Source: Liquorilactobacillus sucicola DSM 21376 = JCM 15457 (GTDB lineage Bacteria > Bacillota > Bacilli > Lactobacillales > Lactobacillaceae). Taken from it: DNA of 64,000 bases. The stretch lies in the NCBI RefSeq assembly GCF_000612445.1, contig NZ_BALC01000001.1, positions 124,001 through 188,000 on the forward strand, written 5' to 3'. This document shows, one piece after another, positions 56,988 through 64,000 of this stretch. The translations under genes and the position numbers were made by a program. Below the pieces are notes generated by a model that was given only the letters and a program-made list of their open reading frames with translations, was not told where the DNA came from and searched no databases. Numbering within the stretch: the stretch's first letter is position 1; the number at the start of each line of letters is the position of its first letter.

Positions 56988-59455
56988 TGCCTGAAAACAG
57001 AAGTCTCAATTTATTTGATGCCGAAAACAAAGAAAGTGAATATATTATCGGCAAGGTTGCGGCTATTTTTTTTGAGAGTAATGAAACTTTCTATAAGGTC
57101 GTTCAAGTTAAGGTCAGTGAAACGAGTTTAGAGTGGAATAACGATGAGATTGTTATTACAGGAAACTTTGCCGACTTAATTGAAGGAAATGACTATCGAT
57201 TTGAAGGCCGAATAGTTGAACATCCGAAATATGGTCAGCAGTTTCAAGCTTCTAATTATCGAAATGAAACACCGACGACTCGTGCAGGAGTTATAGCATA
57301 TTTGTCAGGAAGCAGCTTTCAAGGGATTGGTTTAAAAACGGCCACTAAAATTGTCGATCGTTTAGGAACGAATGCTATTCAAAAGATACTTGATGATGAA
57401 CGCAGCCTTGCTGGATTAAATCTTAAAAATGCGCAAAAGAAGGCTTTGCTAGAAACGCTAAATTCTGACAATGGAATGCAGCAGACAATCATTGAGTTAA
57501 ACAGCTATGGGTTCGGAAGCAGGATGTCCACAGCTATTTTCAATAGGTATAGGGAAAAAACGAGTGATGTTATTCATGAGAATCCATACCGACTAGCACT
57601 TGAAATCAATGGAATCGGCTTTAAAAAAGCTGATGCAATCGCTGATAAACTTAATTTTGCAGCAGATTCTCCTGCACGCATTCAGGCAGCTATTTTTCAA
57701 AGTATGCATGATCTATGTCATGAAAAAGGCGACACTTATACTACAGCCGAACCGCTTTTGCAGCAGGCTTTGAGTCTGTTGATGAGCAGTCGGCGTGTTT
57801 CATTAAATCCAGAATTGATTGCAGATCAATTACTGCAAATGGCAAACGAAGGAAAAATTGTAGGGGAAAACAATAAAATATATTTGCGTTCTTATTTTGA
57901 GGCAGAGTGGAGAATTGCTGAGAATATTAAGCGGCTGCTGAAGTTGAAGCATAAAGAGCAGGTTGATGATGCAACTTTCAAAGATTTGATGGTTCGAGTT
58001 GAAGATCAGTTAGGAATTTCATATGGTACAGATCAGGTTAACGCAATTCAAAAAGCTTTGAATACACAGTTATTCTTGCTGACAGGTGGGCCGGGAACTG
58101 GTAAAACGACGATTATAAATGGTTTAGTGGCAACCTTTGCATTACTGAATGATGTTTCTTTGGATATAAATGAATATAAAAACGGAGAATTTCCTATTTT
58201 ACTGGCTGCACCGACAGGCCGTGCGGCTAAAAAAATGAATGAGTCAACTGGTTTGCCTGCATGTACGATCCATCGATTGCTTGGCCTTAATGGGAATGAC
58301 GATGATATTGGCGAACCGCAGCAATTAGATGGGAAACTGCTGATCATTGATGAGATGTCGATGGTGGATGTTAACCTTTTTGATTTACTACTGGAATCCA
58401 TTCCAAATCATATGCAGTTGATACTTGTTGGCGATAAAGATCAGCTGCCATCGGTCGGGCCAGGACAGGTTTTTGCAGATTTGCTAGAGAGTAAAATGAT
58501 ACCAAGTAAAGAATTAAAGATGATTTATCGCCAAGAAAATAAATCTTCGATTATCCCCTTGGCACATAGTATAAAAGAAGGCCGCTTGCCAGAAAATTTT
58601 CATATCAATCAAAGTGACCGCTCGTTTATTGATTGTTATGCTGCGCAAATTCCAAGTGTTATTAAACAAGTTGTTGCTAAGGCGAAGCAACGCGGGTTCT
58701 CAAAACGTGACATTCAAGTGTTGGCACCAATTTACCGTGGTGCTGCAGGGATTGACAACTTAAATGTATTGTTGCAAGATGTATTAAACCCGAGAAAAAG
58801 CGGTGGAAAAGAAGTCAATTTTAAGCAGCAGAAGTTCAGAATCGGGGATAAAGTCTTGCATTTGGTCAACAGCCCGGAAGACAATGTTTTTAACGGGGAT
58901 ATTGGTGAAGTAGTAGGGATAGAAACTGCGAAAGAGAGTAAGGACAAAAAGGAAAAGATGATTATTTCGTTCGATGGCAACGAGGTTTCTTATACTAGCA
59001 AAGACTGGAATAAATTGAAACTAGCGTATTGTATGTCTATCCATAAAGCCCAAGGGAGTGAGTTTAAGTTAGTAGTTCTCCCTTTAGTTCACCAGTATGC
59101 TAGGATGCTGAAACGCAATCTGCTCTATACTGCAATTACCCGAGCGCAGAATCTACTTATTCTTTTAGGTGAGCCGAGTTCTTATGCGACCTGTGTTGCA
59201 AAGGTTTCTGTCGACCGAAAAACAATGATCGTTGAACGACTGCATAGTGTGTTTCAACACTCTGAAACTAAGAACGATGGGAAAGCTAACGTAGCGAGTG
59301 AGTCTGAGTCTTCGGCTAGTCCTCAAATAGTTCCTAGAGATGGGGCAAAACAAATTTCAAAAAACAAAGTACTGACAATGCAGTTAATTGCAAGTGATCA
59401 AGTTGATCCCTTAATTGGTATGGAAGGCCTTACACCATATTCTTTCAATGAATAA
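56987..59455 (+). CDS. recD2: RecD2-type DNA helicase
   Basis: 5'-3' SF1B helicase of the RecD2/YrrC family, acting in DNA repair without RecBC. 822 residues. The N-terminal OB-like and helix-hairpin-helix region has the motif NPYRLALEINGIGFKKADAIA near 200. The helicase core has Walker A TGGPGTGKTTI near residue 367, Walker B LLIIDEMSMVD near 453, GDKDQLPSVGPGQV near 480 and the late motifs SIHKAQGSEFKLVVLP and NLLYTAITRAQ. The C-terminal 70 residues are low-complexity and variable. Confidence 0.95.
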   Translation: MPENRSLNLFDAENKESEYIIGKVAAIFFESNETFYKVVQVKVSETSLEWNNDEIVITGNFADLIEGNDYRFEGRIVEHPKYGQQFQASNYRNETPTTRAGVIAYLSGSSFQGIGLKTATKIVDRLGTNAIQKILDDERSLAGLNLKNAQKKALLETLNSDNGMQQTIIELNSYGFGSRMSTAIFNRYREKTSDVIHENPYRLALEINGIGFKKADAIADKLNFAADSPARIQAAIFQSMHDLCHEKGDTYTTAEPLLQQALSLLMSSRRVSLNPELIADQLLQMANEGKIVGENNKIYLRSYFEAEWRIAENIKRLLKLKHKEQVDDATFKDLMVRVEDQLGISYGTDQVNAIQKALNTQLFLLTGGPGTGKTTIINGLVATFALLNDVSLDINEYKNGEFPILLAAPTGRAAKKMNESTGLPACTIHRLLGLNGNDDDIGEPQQLDGKLLIIDEMSMVDVNLFDLLLESIPNHMQLILVGDKDQLPSVGPGQVFADLLESKMIPSKELKMIYRQENKSSIIPLAHSIKEGRLPENFHINQSDRSFIDCYAAQIPSVIKQVVAKAKQRGFSKRDIQVLAPIYRGAAGIDNLNVLLQDVLNPRKSGGKEVNFKQQKFRIGDKVLHLVNSPEDNVFNGDIGEVVGIETAKESKDKKEKMIISFDGNEVSYTSKDWNKLKLAYCMSIHKAQGSEFKLVVLPLVHQYARMLKRNLLYTAITRAQNLLILLGEPSSYATCVAKVSVDRKTMIVERLHSVFQHSETKNDGKANVASESESSASPQIVPRDGAKQISKNKVLTMQLIASDQVDPLIGMEGLTPYSFNE

Positions 59456-59458
59456 CAA

Positions 59459-59514
59459 ATGCGTCTCATATTAGAAGGATAAAACCATTAATATGAAACG
59501 CATTATTTTTTTGC
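59459..59514 (+). terminator. Terminator of recD2, lying inside the 3' end of the convergent gene
   Basis: ATGCGTCTCATATTA and TAATATGAAACGCAT pair over 15 bp (one mismatch), then a T-rich run. The right arm and T-tract lie within the last codons of the minus-strand gene ending at 59471, so the stop of that gene is inside the hairpin. Confidence 0.82.
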
Positions 59515-60496
59515 TGAACTTTTTTTTTCTTTTACTGTTTTTAGGCAGATCTGATAGAGGAATACTATCGATGTCATACCAAAAGGGATAGCTGAAAGAT
59601 TTGAAAAAGACGTCATAGAATCGGTTATTCATCTGTGCCCCGTCAATTTGACCAAACTCAAGCGATTTGATAACTAAGTGTACTTGACTACTTGTAAAAC
59701 GGTGTACAAAAGGTAGCTTATACTGTAATCCGAAGTGCCTTGCAATTGAGAATAAGAGATAAAAGAAGAAATTCATATTATTTACAAGTTCAATTTCAAG
59801 TTCGTTATCACTCCTTTGTTGCTGAGTATTAGCAATGTGAGGAGTATTTTCAATTTTGACGCTAAATGTATGCTTATAAAAATTATATTTTTGATTAACA
59901 CGCATTGTGACCTCAAAGGATTCTTGGTTGATATAAGAAGTGAAGGTATTCCAAATCTTGAGTAAAAAAGTAAGATGAAAACGTGAAAAGAAATTATGAG
60001 AGCGTGCGTTTATTAATGAATTTGCAGTATAAGCATCAAAACCAATATCAAGCTTATCTGTAAAAAGTCTGCGCGAATCATGAGTGGTTTCATCAACTTG
60101 ACCAAGATTGAAATAGGTCGGTCGAACCGCATTTAGTATCTGTTTCAGTGCAGCTATCGGAGATGAAGAAACTCCGATTTTTTCCATGAAAGTATCATTT
60201 TCTTCAGTAGTAATAAAGGCTACAGGGATTTCTTTCTTCCCAGCATTTTTAATACCCCTAATTGTGTCAAGCATCAGGCTGTGTCTGCCAACAGCCATAA
60301 TGATACATTCATTTAACTGCTGCGCTGGGCAGGTCCTTACGATTTTTTCAGCGGTACTGGCAGCAAACTCTGGGCGTGTCTTCGAAAATCTGTAATTGAT
60401 TTTTTGTTCATTCAGATAGCTGCGGATCTTATTCCAAATAGCAACTGCTCGTTGTTTGTCAGTATGCTCATCCACGATGATAAAAAAAGTCCTCAC
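59471..60496 (-). CDS. Diacylglycerol kinase-like protein with degenerate catalytic motif
   Basis: 341 residues. The fold of the DgkB/YegS lipid kinase family is suggested by an N-terminal Rossmann-like half and landmarks such as NAVRPTYFNLGQVDE, LDIGFDAYTANSL and DNELEIELVNNMNFFFYLLFSIARHFG (family: DG.LD...). The nucleotide-binding GGDGT motif, expected after a hydrophobic strand near residue 70, reads VGRHS in CIIMAVGRHSLMLDTIRGI. Key glycines and the aspartate are lost, so kinase activity is doubtful. The C-terminus is very basic (KNSKRKKKFSKKIMRF). GTG 60496 has GGAGG eight bases upstream. It is transcribed alone. Confidence 0.68.
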   Translation of the reverse strand: MRTFFIIVDEHTDKQRAVAIWNKIRSYLNEQKINYRFSKTRPEFAASTAEKIVRTCPAQQLNECIIMAVGRHSLMLDTIRGIKNAGKKEIPVAFITTEENDTFMEKIGVSSSPIAALKQILNAVRPTYFNLGQVDETTHDSRRLFTDKLDIGFDAYTANSLINARSHNFFSRFHLTFLLKIWNTFTSYINQESFEVTMRVNQKYNFYKHTFSVKIENTPHIANTQQQRSDNELEIELVNNMNFFFYLLFSIARHFGLQYKLPFVHRFTSSQVHLVIKSLEFGQIDGAQMNNRFYDVFFKSFSYPFWYDIDSIPLSDLPKNSKRKKKFSKKIMRFILMVLSF

Positions 60497-60734
60497 ACTA
60501 ATTGCCTCCGATCTAACAATCCTCGCTTATTATATAATAATCCATCTGATTTACAAGGCTTTATGTAAAGCAAAGTGAAAATTTATTGCTTTTTTGATAA
60601 TTTAAAAAAGAGATATTTTTTGGTGCTAGCTAAACGTTTGAAAAATAGCATTTTTAAATTGCTGCCAAACTTGCATTATAGCTTAAAAACAGAGTGATGC
60701 GCAGATATTAGGTTAACTTAAAAGAAAAGTGTGA

Positions 60735-60805
60735 CTTATGGAACACGTTTATACGGAATAAAAGAGGGGCTGTGCCAAAATTTAACTTTTGGCACAGCTC
60801 CCTCC
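60735..60805 (-). repeat. Copy A of a dispersed terminator-containing repeat; also the rnjA terminator
   Basis: ACTTATGG (60735) is followed after 21 bases by GGAATAAAA (60756) and then a hairpin: read on the minus strand, GGGAGCTGTGCCAAAA pairs with TTTTGGCACAGCCCC (one bulge), then CTCTTTTATT. It ends rnjA. The same layout occurs at 63544-63609. The remaining 60497-60734 is non-coding and AT-rich. Confidence 0.75.
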
Positions 60806-60829
60806 ACACTATTAATTTGAATTTTATTT

Positions 60830-62506
60830 TTAAATCATTACAAGCATTGGGATGATCATCGGATGACGTTCTGTTTGATCGTACAAGAAACGTCGAAGAT
60901 CATCAATAATAGCGTCCTTTAACATAGCCTCGCTTACATTTTGCTTGCCTAAAGTCCGGCGCATTACTCTGAATAAGCGACGACGTCCACGATCAATCAA
61001 TTCACCAGACTCACGCATATAGATAAAACCACGTGAGAGGAGATCTGGTCCTGCAAGAATCTCGCGTTTCTTTAAGTCGATCGTCGCGACCACGATAACC
61101 AAACCTTCTTCTGACAACACACGCCGATCCCGTAAGACTACATTGCCAATATCACCAACTCCGGATCCGTCAACATATACATCACCAGCATTAAAATGCC
61201 CTGCCATACGTGCTGTGTCTTTTGTGAGTGCTAAAACATCGCCGTTCCCCATGATAAATGAACGCTCCTTAGGAACATCACAACGTTCAGCCAGTTCAGT
61301 ATGAATCTTCAACATGCGGTACTCACCATGAACAGGCACGAAAAACTTTGGTTTAATCAATCGTAGCATTAACTTCTGCTCTTCCTGTCCACCATGCCCA
61401 GAAGCATGGATATTGTTGACCTTGCCATGAATAACTTCGGCACCGGCTTCTTCAAGTTCGTTAATGACATGATTGACACTAATCGTGTTACCTGGAATGG
61501 GGGAACTGGAGAAGACTACTGTATCACCAGGTTGGATTGCAACCTGACGGTGTGTACCATTTGCGATACGACTTAGGGCAGCCATGGGTTCCCCTTGAGA
61601 ACCGGTACATAAAATCATAATTTTATTTGCTGGTAGGCTATTAATCTGTCTTGAATCAACAAGTGCATCATCTGGGATATCAAGATATCCAAGTTCACGA
61701 CCATTAACGATAGCTGCTTCCATACTTCGGCCGAAGACAGCTATCTTTCTTCCCTTAGCAACAGCGACCTCGGCTGCTTGCTGGATACGTGAAATATTAG
61801 AAGCAAAAGTTGCAAAAATGATACGACCTTCAACTTTTTCAAAAATGCGTTTAATTGATTTTCCAACCCAACGTTCGGATTTTGTAAAGTTTGGAATCTC
61901 GGCATTTGTGCTGTCAGATAGCAAGCATAAAACTCCGTCACTACCTAATTTAGCCATGCGCTGTAGGTTAGGTGGCTGATTGGTAACGGGAGTCAAGTCA
62001 AACTTATAGTCTCCAGTAGCTACAATGGTACCACTAGGTGTTTTAACAGCTACGCCGAGTGTATCTGGGATAGAATGAGTAGTTCTGAAAAATGAAACAC
62101 TTGTTTTTCGAAATTTCAAAACTGAATCTTCATTTATCTCATGCAGCTCAGTTGTTCTTAACAGTCCGTGTTCTTCAAGCTTGCTCTTGATCAATGCCAG
62201 GGCAAGTGGACCAGCGTAAATCGGAACATTTATTTTTTTCAGTAAGTAGGGAATACCACCAATATGGTCTTCGTGACCATGAGTAATGACTAAAGCTTTG
62301 ATTTTTTGCTGGTTTGCAACCAAATACTGATAATCTGGGATGACATAATCGATACCTAAAAGATCATCTTCTGGAAATTTAATCCCTGCATCGACAATAA
62401 TAAGCTCATCTTGAAATTGGACCCCATAAGTATTCTTTCCAATTTCTCCAAGACCGCCCACTGCAAAAACAGCAGTTTCATTGTTCTTGACACTGAGCTT
62501 TCTCAT
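60830..62506 (-). CDS. rnjA: Ribonuclease J1
   Basis: Metallo-beta-lactamase/beta-CASP ribonuclease with endo- and 5'-3' exo-activity, central to mRNA decay and rRNA maturation. 558 residues. Zinc motif [11 protein letters not shown] near residue 75, [11 protein letters not shown] near 143, ATGDYKFD near 163, beta-[17 protein letters not shown] near 230 and [17 protein letters not shown] near 365. A C-terminal domain of about 110 residues follows. It overlaps rpoY by four bases (ATGA); this pairing is conserved in Firmicutes. Confidence 0.97.
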   Translation of the reverse strand: MRKLSVKNNETAVFAVGGLGEIGKNTYGVQFQDELIIVDAGIKFPEDDLLGIDYVIPDYQYLVANQQKIKALVITHGHEDHIGGIPYLLKKINVPIYAGPLALALIKSKLEEHGLLRTTELHEINEDSVLKFRKTSVSFFRTTHSIPDTLGVAVKTPSGTIVATGDYKFDLTPVTNQPPNLQRMAKLGSDGVLCLLSDSTNAEIPNFTKSERWVGKSIKRIFEKVEGRIIFATFASNISRIQQAAEVAVAKGRKIAVFGRSMEAAIVNGRELGYLDIPDDALVDSRQINSLPANKIMILCTGSQGEPMAALSRIANGTHRQVAIQPGDTVVFSSSPIPGNTISVNHVINELEEAGAEVIHGKVNNIHASGHGGQEEQKLMLRLIKPKFFVPVHGEYRMLKIHTELAERCDVPKERSFIMGNGDVLALTKDTARMAGHFNAGDVYVDGSGVGDIGNVVLRDRRVLSEEGLVIVVATIDLKKREILAGPDLLSRGFIYMRESGELIDRGRRRLFRVMRRTLGKQNVSEAMLKDAIIDDLRRFLYDQTERHPMIIPMLVMI

Positions 62507-62721
62507 TTATTAAACTCCGTTAATTTAAAGTTGGGACTTGATTGTTCATACTCAAGAGCTTTGGGGTCTAGTCCCTCAATATGTTCAATGTTGTAAGTCG
62601 TCTTTTCTTCGACTTGTATGCGTGCTTCAACTTGTGATTTGGCTTCAACATATAATGACTGCGTGTTTTCACGCCGTGGGTTAATTTTTTGGGAAGGTTG
62701 ATAAAATACTTTAAAAATCAT
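62503..62721 (-). CDS. rpoY: RNA polymerase epsilon subunit RpoY
   Basis: Small accessory subunit of Firmicutes RNA polymerase (DUF1447). 72 residues, [27 protein letters not shown] at the start and [16 protein letters not shown] in the second half, both typical. AAGGAG lies nine bases upstream of ATG 62721. Translation is coupled to rnjA, linking RNA synthesis and decay. Confidence 0.96.
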   Translation of the reverse strand: MIFKVFYQPSQKINPRRENTQSLYVEAKSQVEARIQVEEKTTYNIEHIEGLDPKALEYEQSSPNFKLTEFNK

Positions 62722-62758
62722 TAATAAAAACTCCTTAATATATTAAAATAAAATTACG

Positions 62759-62786
62759 ACTATGCCTGCCTACAGCAGGCGATAGT
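62759..62786 (-). promoter_or_regulatory. Hairpin in the 5' leader of rpoY-rnjA
   Basis: ACTAT-GCCTGC and GCAGGC-(G)-ATAGT pair with a five-base loop and a one-base bulge, about 38 bases upstream of the rpoY start. On the minus strand the hairpin is followed by CGTAATTTTATTTT, a weak T-rich tract. It could be an attenuator, or a stability or cleavage element of the operon mRNA. Confidence 0.6.
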
Positions 62787-62897
62787 GTAAAGAAAAACAA
62801 AAACAAAATTCCGAACGTAGATTGTTTTCACAATAATTGTTACTATTTTAGCACACATATTACTAGAAGTATATAAAGGTGTTTGTTTCACAACGGA

Positions 62898-62928
62898 TTT
62901 ACTTAGTAAATACGAAGCATGGTATAAT
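62898..62928 (+). promoter_or_regulatory. Promoter of the 62954 gene
   Basis: TATAAT at 62923-62928 with a TGG extension before it, and TTTACT 19 bases further upstream as a weak -35 box. The start codon is 26 bases on. Confidence 0.65.
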
Positions 62929-62953
62929 CATCATATGGAAAAGGAGTGATTTG

Positions 62954-63433
62954 ATGCATTTCTTTATTTGGTTGGTTTTTTTGATAATAATTTTGCTGGT
63001 GTTCATTTGGGGTAAAAGAATGTTACGGCAAAAGGCCTTGAAAATTTTGTTATCCGAAAATAAAAAAATAACTGACAAAGCTGTTTCAGCTTGCCTACCA
63101 CGCATGCACGCAGAGTGGCTGCAGAATTATAGCGATGATATTGAGGATTCTAAGTTATTAGCAAACATTTGGGGAAAAGGGGTCATGGTTTTCGAATATA
63201 TCCTCCCGGTTCAGCAAGTGACTCAAAAAGAGTTGAAACAGTTCCGAAAAAAACTGAATCACAGTCTTGGTGATTATGCCGAAAATAATGACGTGGCTCA
63301 TTTAGAAGGCAGTCCGGCTTTTTTGATATCTGACTTGTGGTTCTTAGCGCCCTCCCTCCATATTGAGGTGGCATATATCTCTAATCAACAGACTCTGGAT
63401 TACTTGAAAGATATTAAAAAACTCGAAAAATAA
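62954..63433 (+). CDS. Hypothetical membrane-anchored protein
   Basis: 159 residues. An N-terminal hydrophobic helix (MHFFIWLVFLIIILLVFIWG, about 1-20) acts as a membrane anchor, followed by a basic stretch RMLRQKALK and a soluble domain without motifs that I recognise; WFLAPSLHIEVAYISNQQTLDYL is near the end. One cysteine. ATG 62954 has AAGGAG upstream and a TG-extended promoter lies before it. It lies between the divergent rpoY-rnjA pair and def. Not assigned to a function. Confidence 0.75.
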   Translation: MHFFIWLVFLIIILLVFIWGKRMLRQKALKILLSENKKITDKAVSACLPRMHAEWLQNYSDDIEDSKLLANIWGKGVMVFEYILPVQQVTQKELKQFRKKLNHSLGDYAENNDVAHLEGSPAFLISDLWFLAPSLHIEVAYISNQQTLDYLKDIKKLEK

Positions 63434-63543
63434 TAAATACTATCAGAAAAGTAGGAGTGTGATGTAGGCGAAGTGCTAACTTAAAGTTGCAAATCCAGCA
63501 AATCTTTTGTCATAAGTAATTAGAAATCAGCTGGCGAGTCTTA

Positions 63544-63609
63544 ACTTATGGGGATTCTTTATGTGGAATAAAAAGAGACCAGATCAAAATTTTGCTTTTG
63601 ACCCAGTCT
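63544..63609 (-). repeat. Copy B of the dispersed terminator-containing repeat; also the def terminator
   Basis: ACTTATGG (63544), GGAATAAAA (63565, the same 21-base offset as copy A) and a hairpin with AGACCAGATCAAAA against TTTTGACCCAGTCT. On the minus strand all 14 positions pair (three as G-U), and CTCTTTTTATT follows, so it ends def. The rest of 63434-63798 holds no gene. Confidence 0.75.
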
Positions 63610-63798
63610 TATCTTACTCCAATTCTGAAGTTGTGTTGTGCAATTAAGTGATTAAATGCTCTGTTTATTTTGTTTACCTATACAGGTGTAAGTCGGTGTT
63701 ATGTTCCAACTTTGCTGACTATTAAGTAATTTCTTGCCTTTTGGTATCAGCAGCTCAACAAGACCTGTGATCTAAAGGTATGGAGACTAAAAAGCTGG

Positions 63799-64000
63799 CT
63801 AGCCAAGAATCACTGTATTATCATCTACATTGAATGGATTCTGCTTGTTGATATGATCGAAAAAGAGAATACCGTTCAGATGGTCAATTTCATGTTGGCA
63901 CACAATTGCCGGATAATCCCTTAATTTAGTGACATGTTTGTTTCCGTCCAAGTCGTACCAGCGTAACGTGATACGGTCATGCCGTGGGACATAGCCCGGC
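63799..64000 (-). CDS. def: Peptide deformylase, C-terminal part (5' end outside window)
   Basis: Removes the formyl group from nascent proteins. Only about 66 residues are visible, read from the window edge down to a TAG at 63799-63801. The zinc motif HEIDH is plain in VCQHEIDHLNGILFFDHI, preceded by VPRHDRITLRWYDLDG, as in Firmicutes PDF, and the protein ends NPFNVDDNTVILG. The start and the other two motifs lie beyond 64000. A terminator (copy B of the repeat) follows about 190 bases downstream. Confidence 0.92.
   Translation of the reverse strand, partial: PGYVPRHDRITLRWYDLDGNKHVTKLRDYPAIVCQHEIDHLNGILFFDHINKQNPFNVDDNTVILG

Overview
This is a low-GC Firmicutes chromosome segment, almost certainly from a member of the Lactobacillaceae. 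It carries the lactobacillar order fmt-rsmB-stp-prkC-rsgA-rpe-thiN, the asp23/fakA pair, the smc-ftsY-ylxM-ffh block, a cell-division and cell-wall (dcw) cluster, the rnjA-rpoY pair, T-box leaders, and DUF1831, DUF3397 and DUF4044 genes. The wall type looks like meso-diaminopimelate (mDAP): MurE has the DNPR motif of DAP-adding ligases, and both dapF and a DapG-type aspartokinase are present. Among lactobacilli that points to a mDAP group such as Liquorilactobacillus or the plantarum group. The genus is inferred, not shown.

Layout: 1-6.7 kb holds translation and signalling genes (fmt end, rsmB, the PP2C phosphatase/PASTA kinase pair, rsgA, rpe, thiN). 7-14 kb has rpmB on the minus strand, then asp23, fakA, recG, plsX, acpP and rnc. 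14-23 kb has smc, the SRP genes (ftsY, ylxM, ffh) and ribosome/tRNA maturation genes (rpsP, khpA, rimM, trmD, rplS). 23-25 kb has a T-box-controlled MetE-like methionine synthase. 25-28.2 kb is the only accessory-looking stretch: a structured leader in front of an unknown small gene, an odd tRNA-Asn, and a complete-looking CI-type repressor/ImmA/Cro-like switch with no phage cargo. 28.3-31.8 kb has asnB and dapG. 32-47 kb is the dcw cluster from mraZ to divIVA, with murE between pbp and mraY. 47-59.5 kb has T-box ileS, dapF, a Nudix hydrolase, mtnN, cysteine desulfurase, mnmA, a phosphatase, a TPR protein and recD2. 59.5-64 kb is mostly minus-strand: a degenerate diacylglycerol-kinase-like gene, rnjA-rpoY and the end of def.

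The genes form coherent modules: lipid and wall precursor supply (fakA, plsX, acpP, dapG, dapF, mur genes), division (ftsL, ftsQ, ftsA, ftsZ, sepF, divIVA), membrane targeting (ffh, ftsY) and sulfur relay to tRNA (cysteine desulfurase, mnmA).

Five housekeeping genes (recG, ftsY, murD, dapF, mnmA) are each split by what reads as one missing base, and each is restored to normal length by adding one base. Because all five show the same one-base loss and several are normally essential, I read these as sequencing or assembly errors and annotate each as one gene. I did not find a clear new defence or biosynthetic system. The most unusual items are the stranded lysogeny switch, the orphan structured leader, the tRNA-Asn and the catalytically degraded DGK-like protein.
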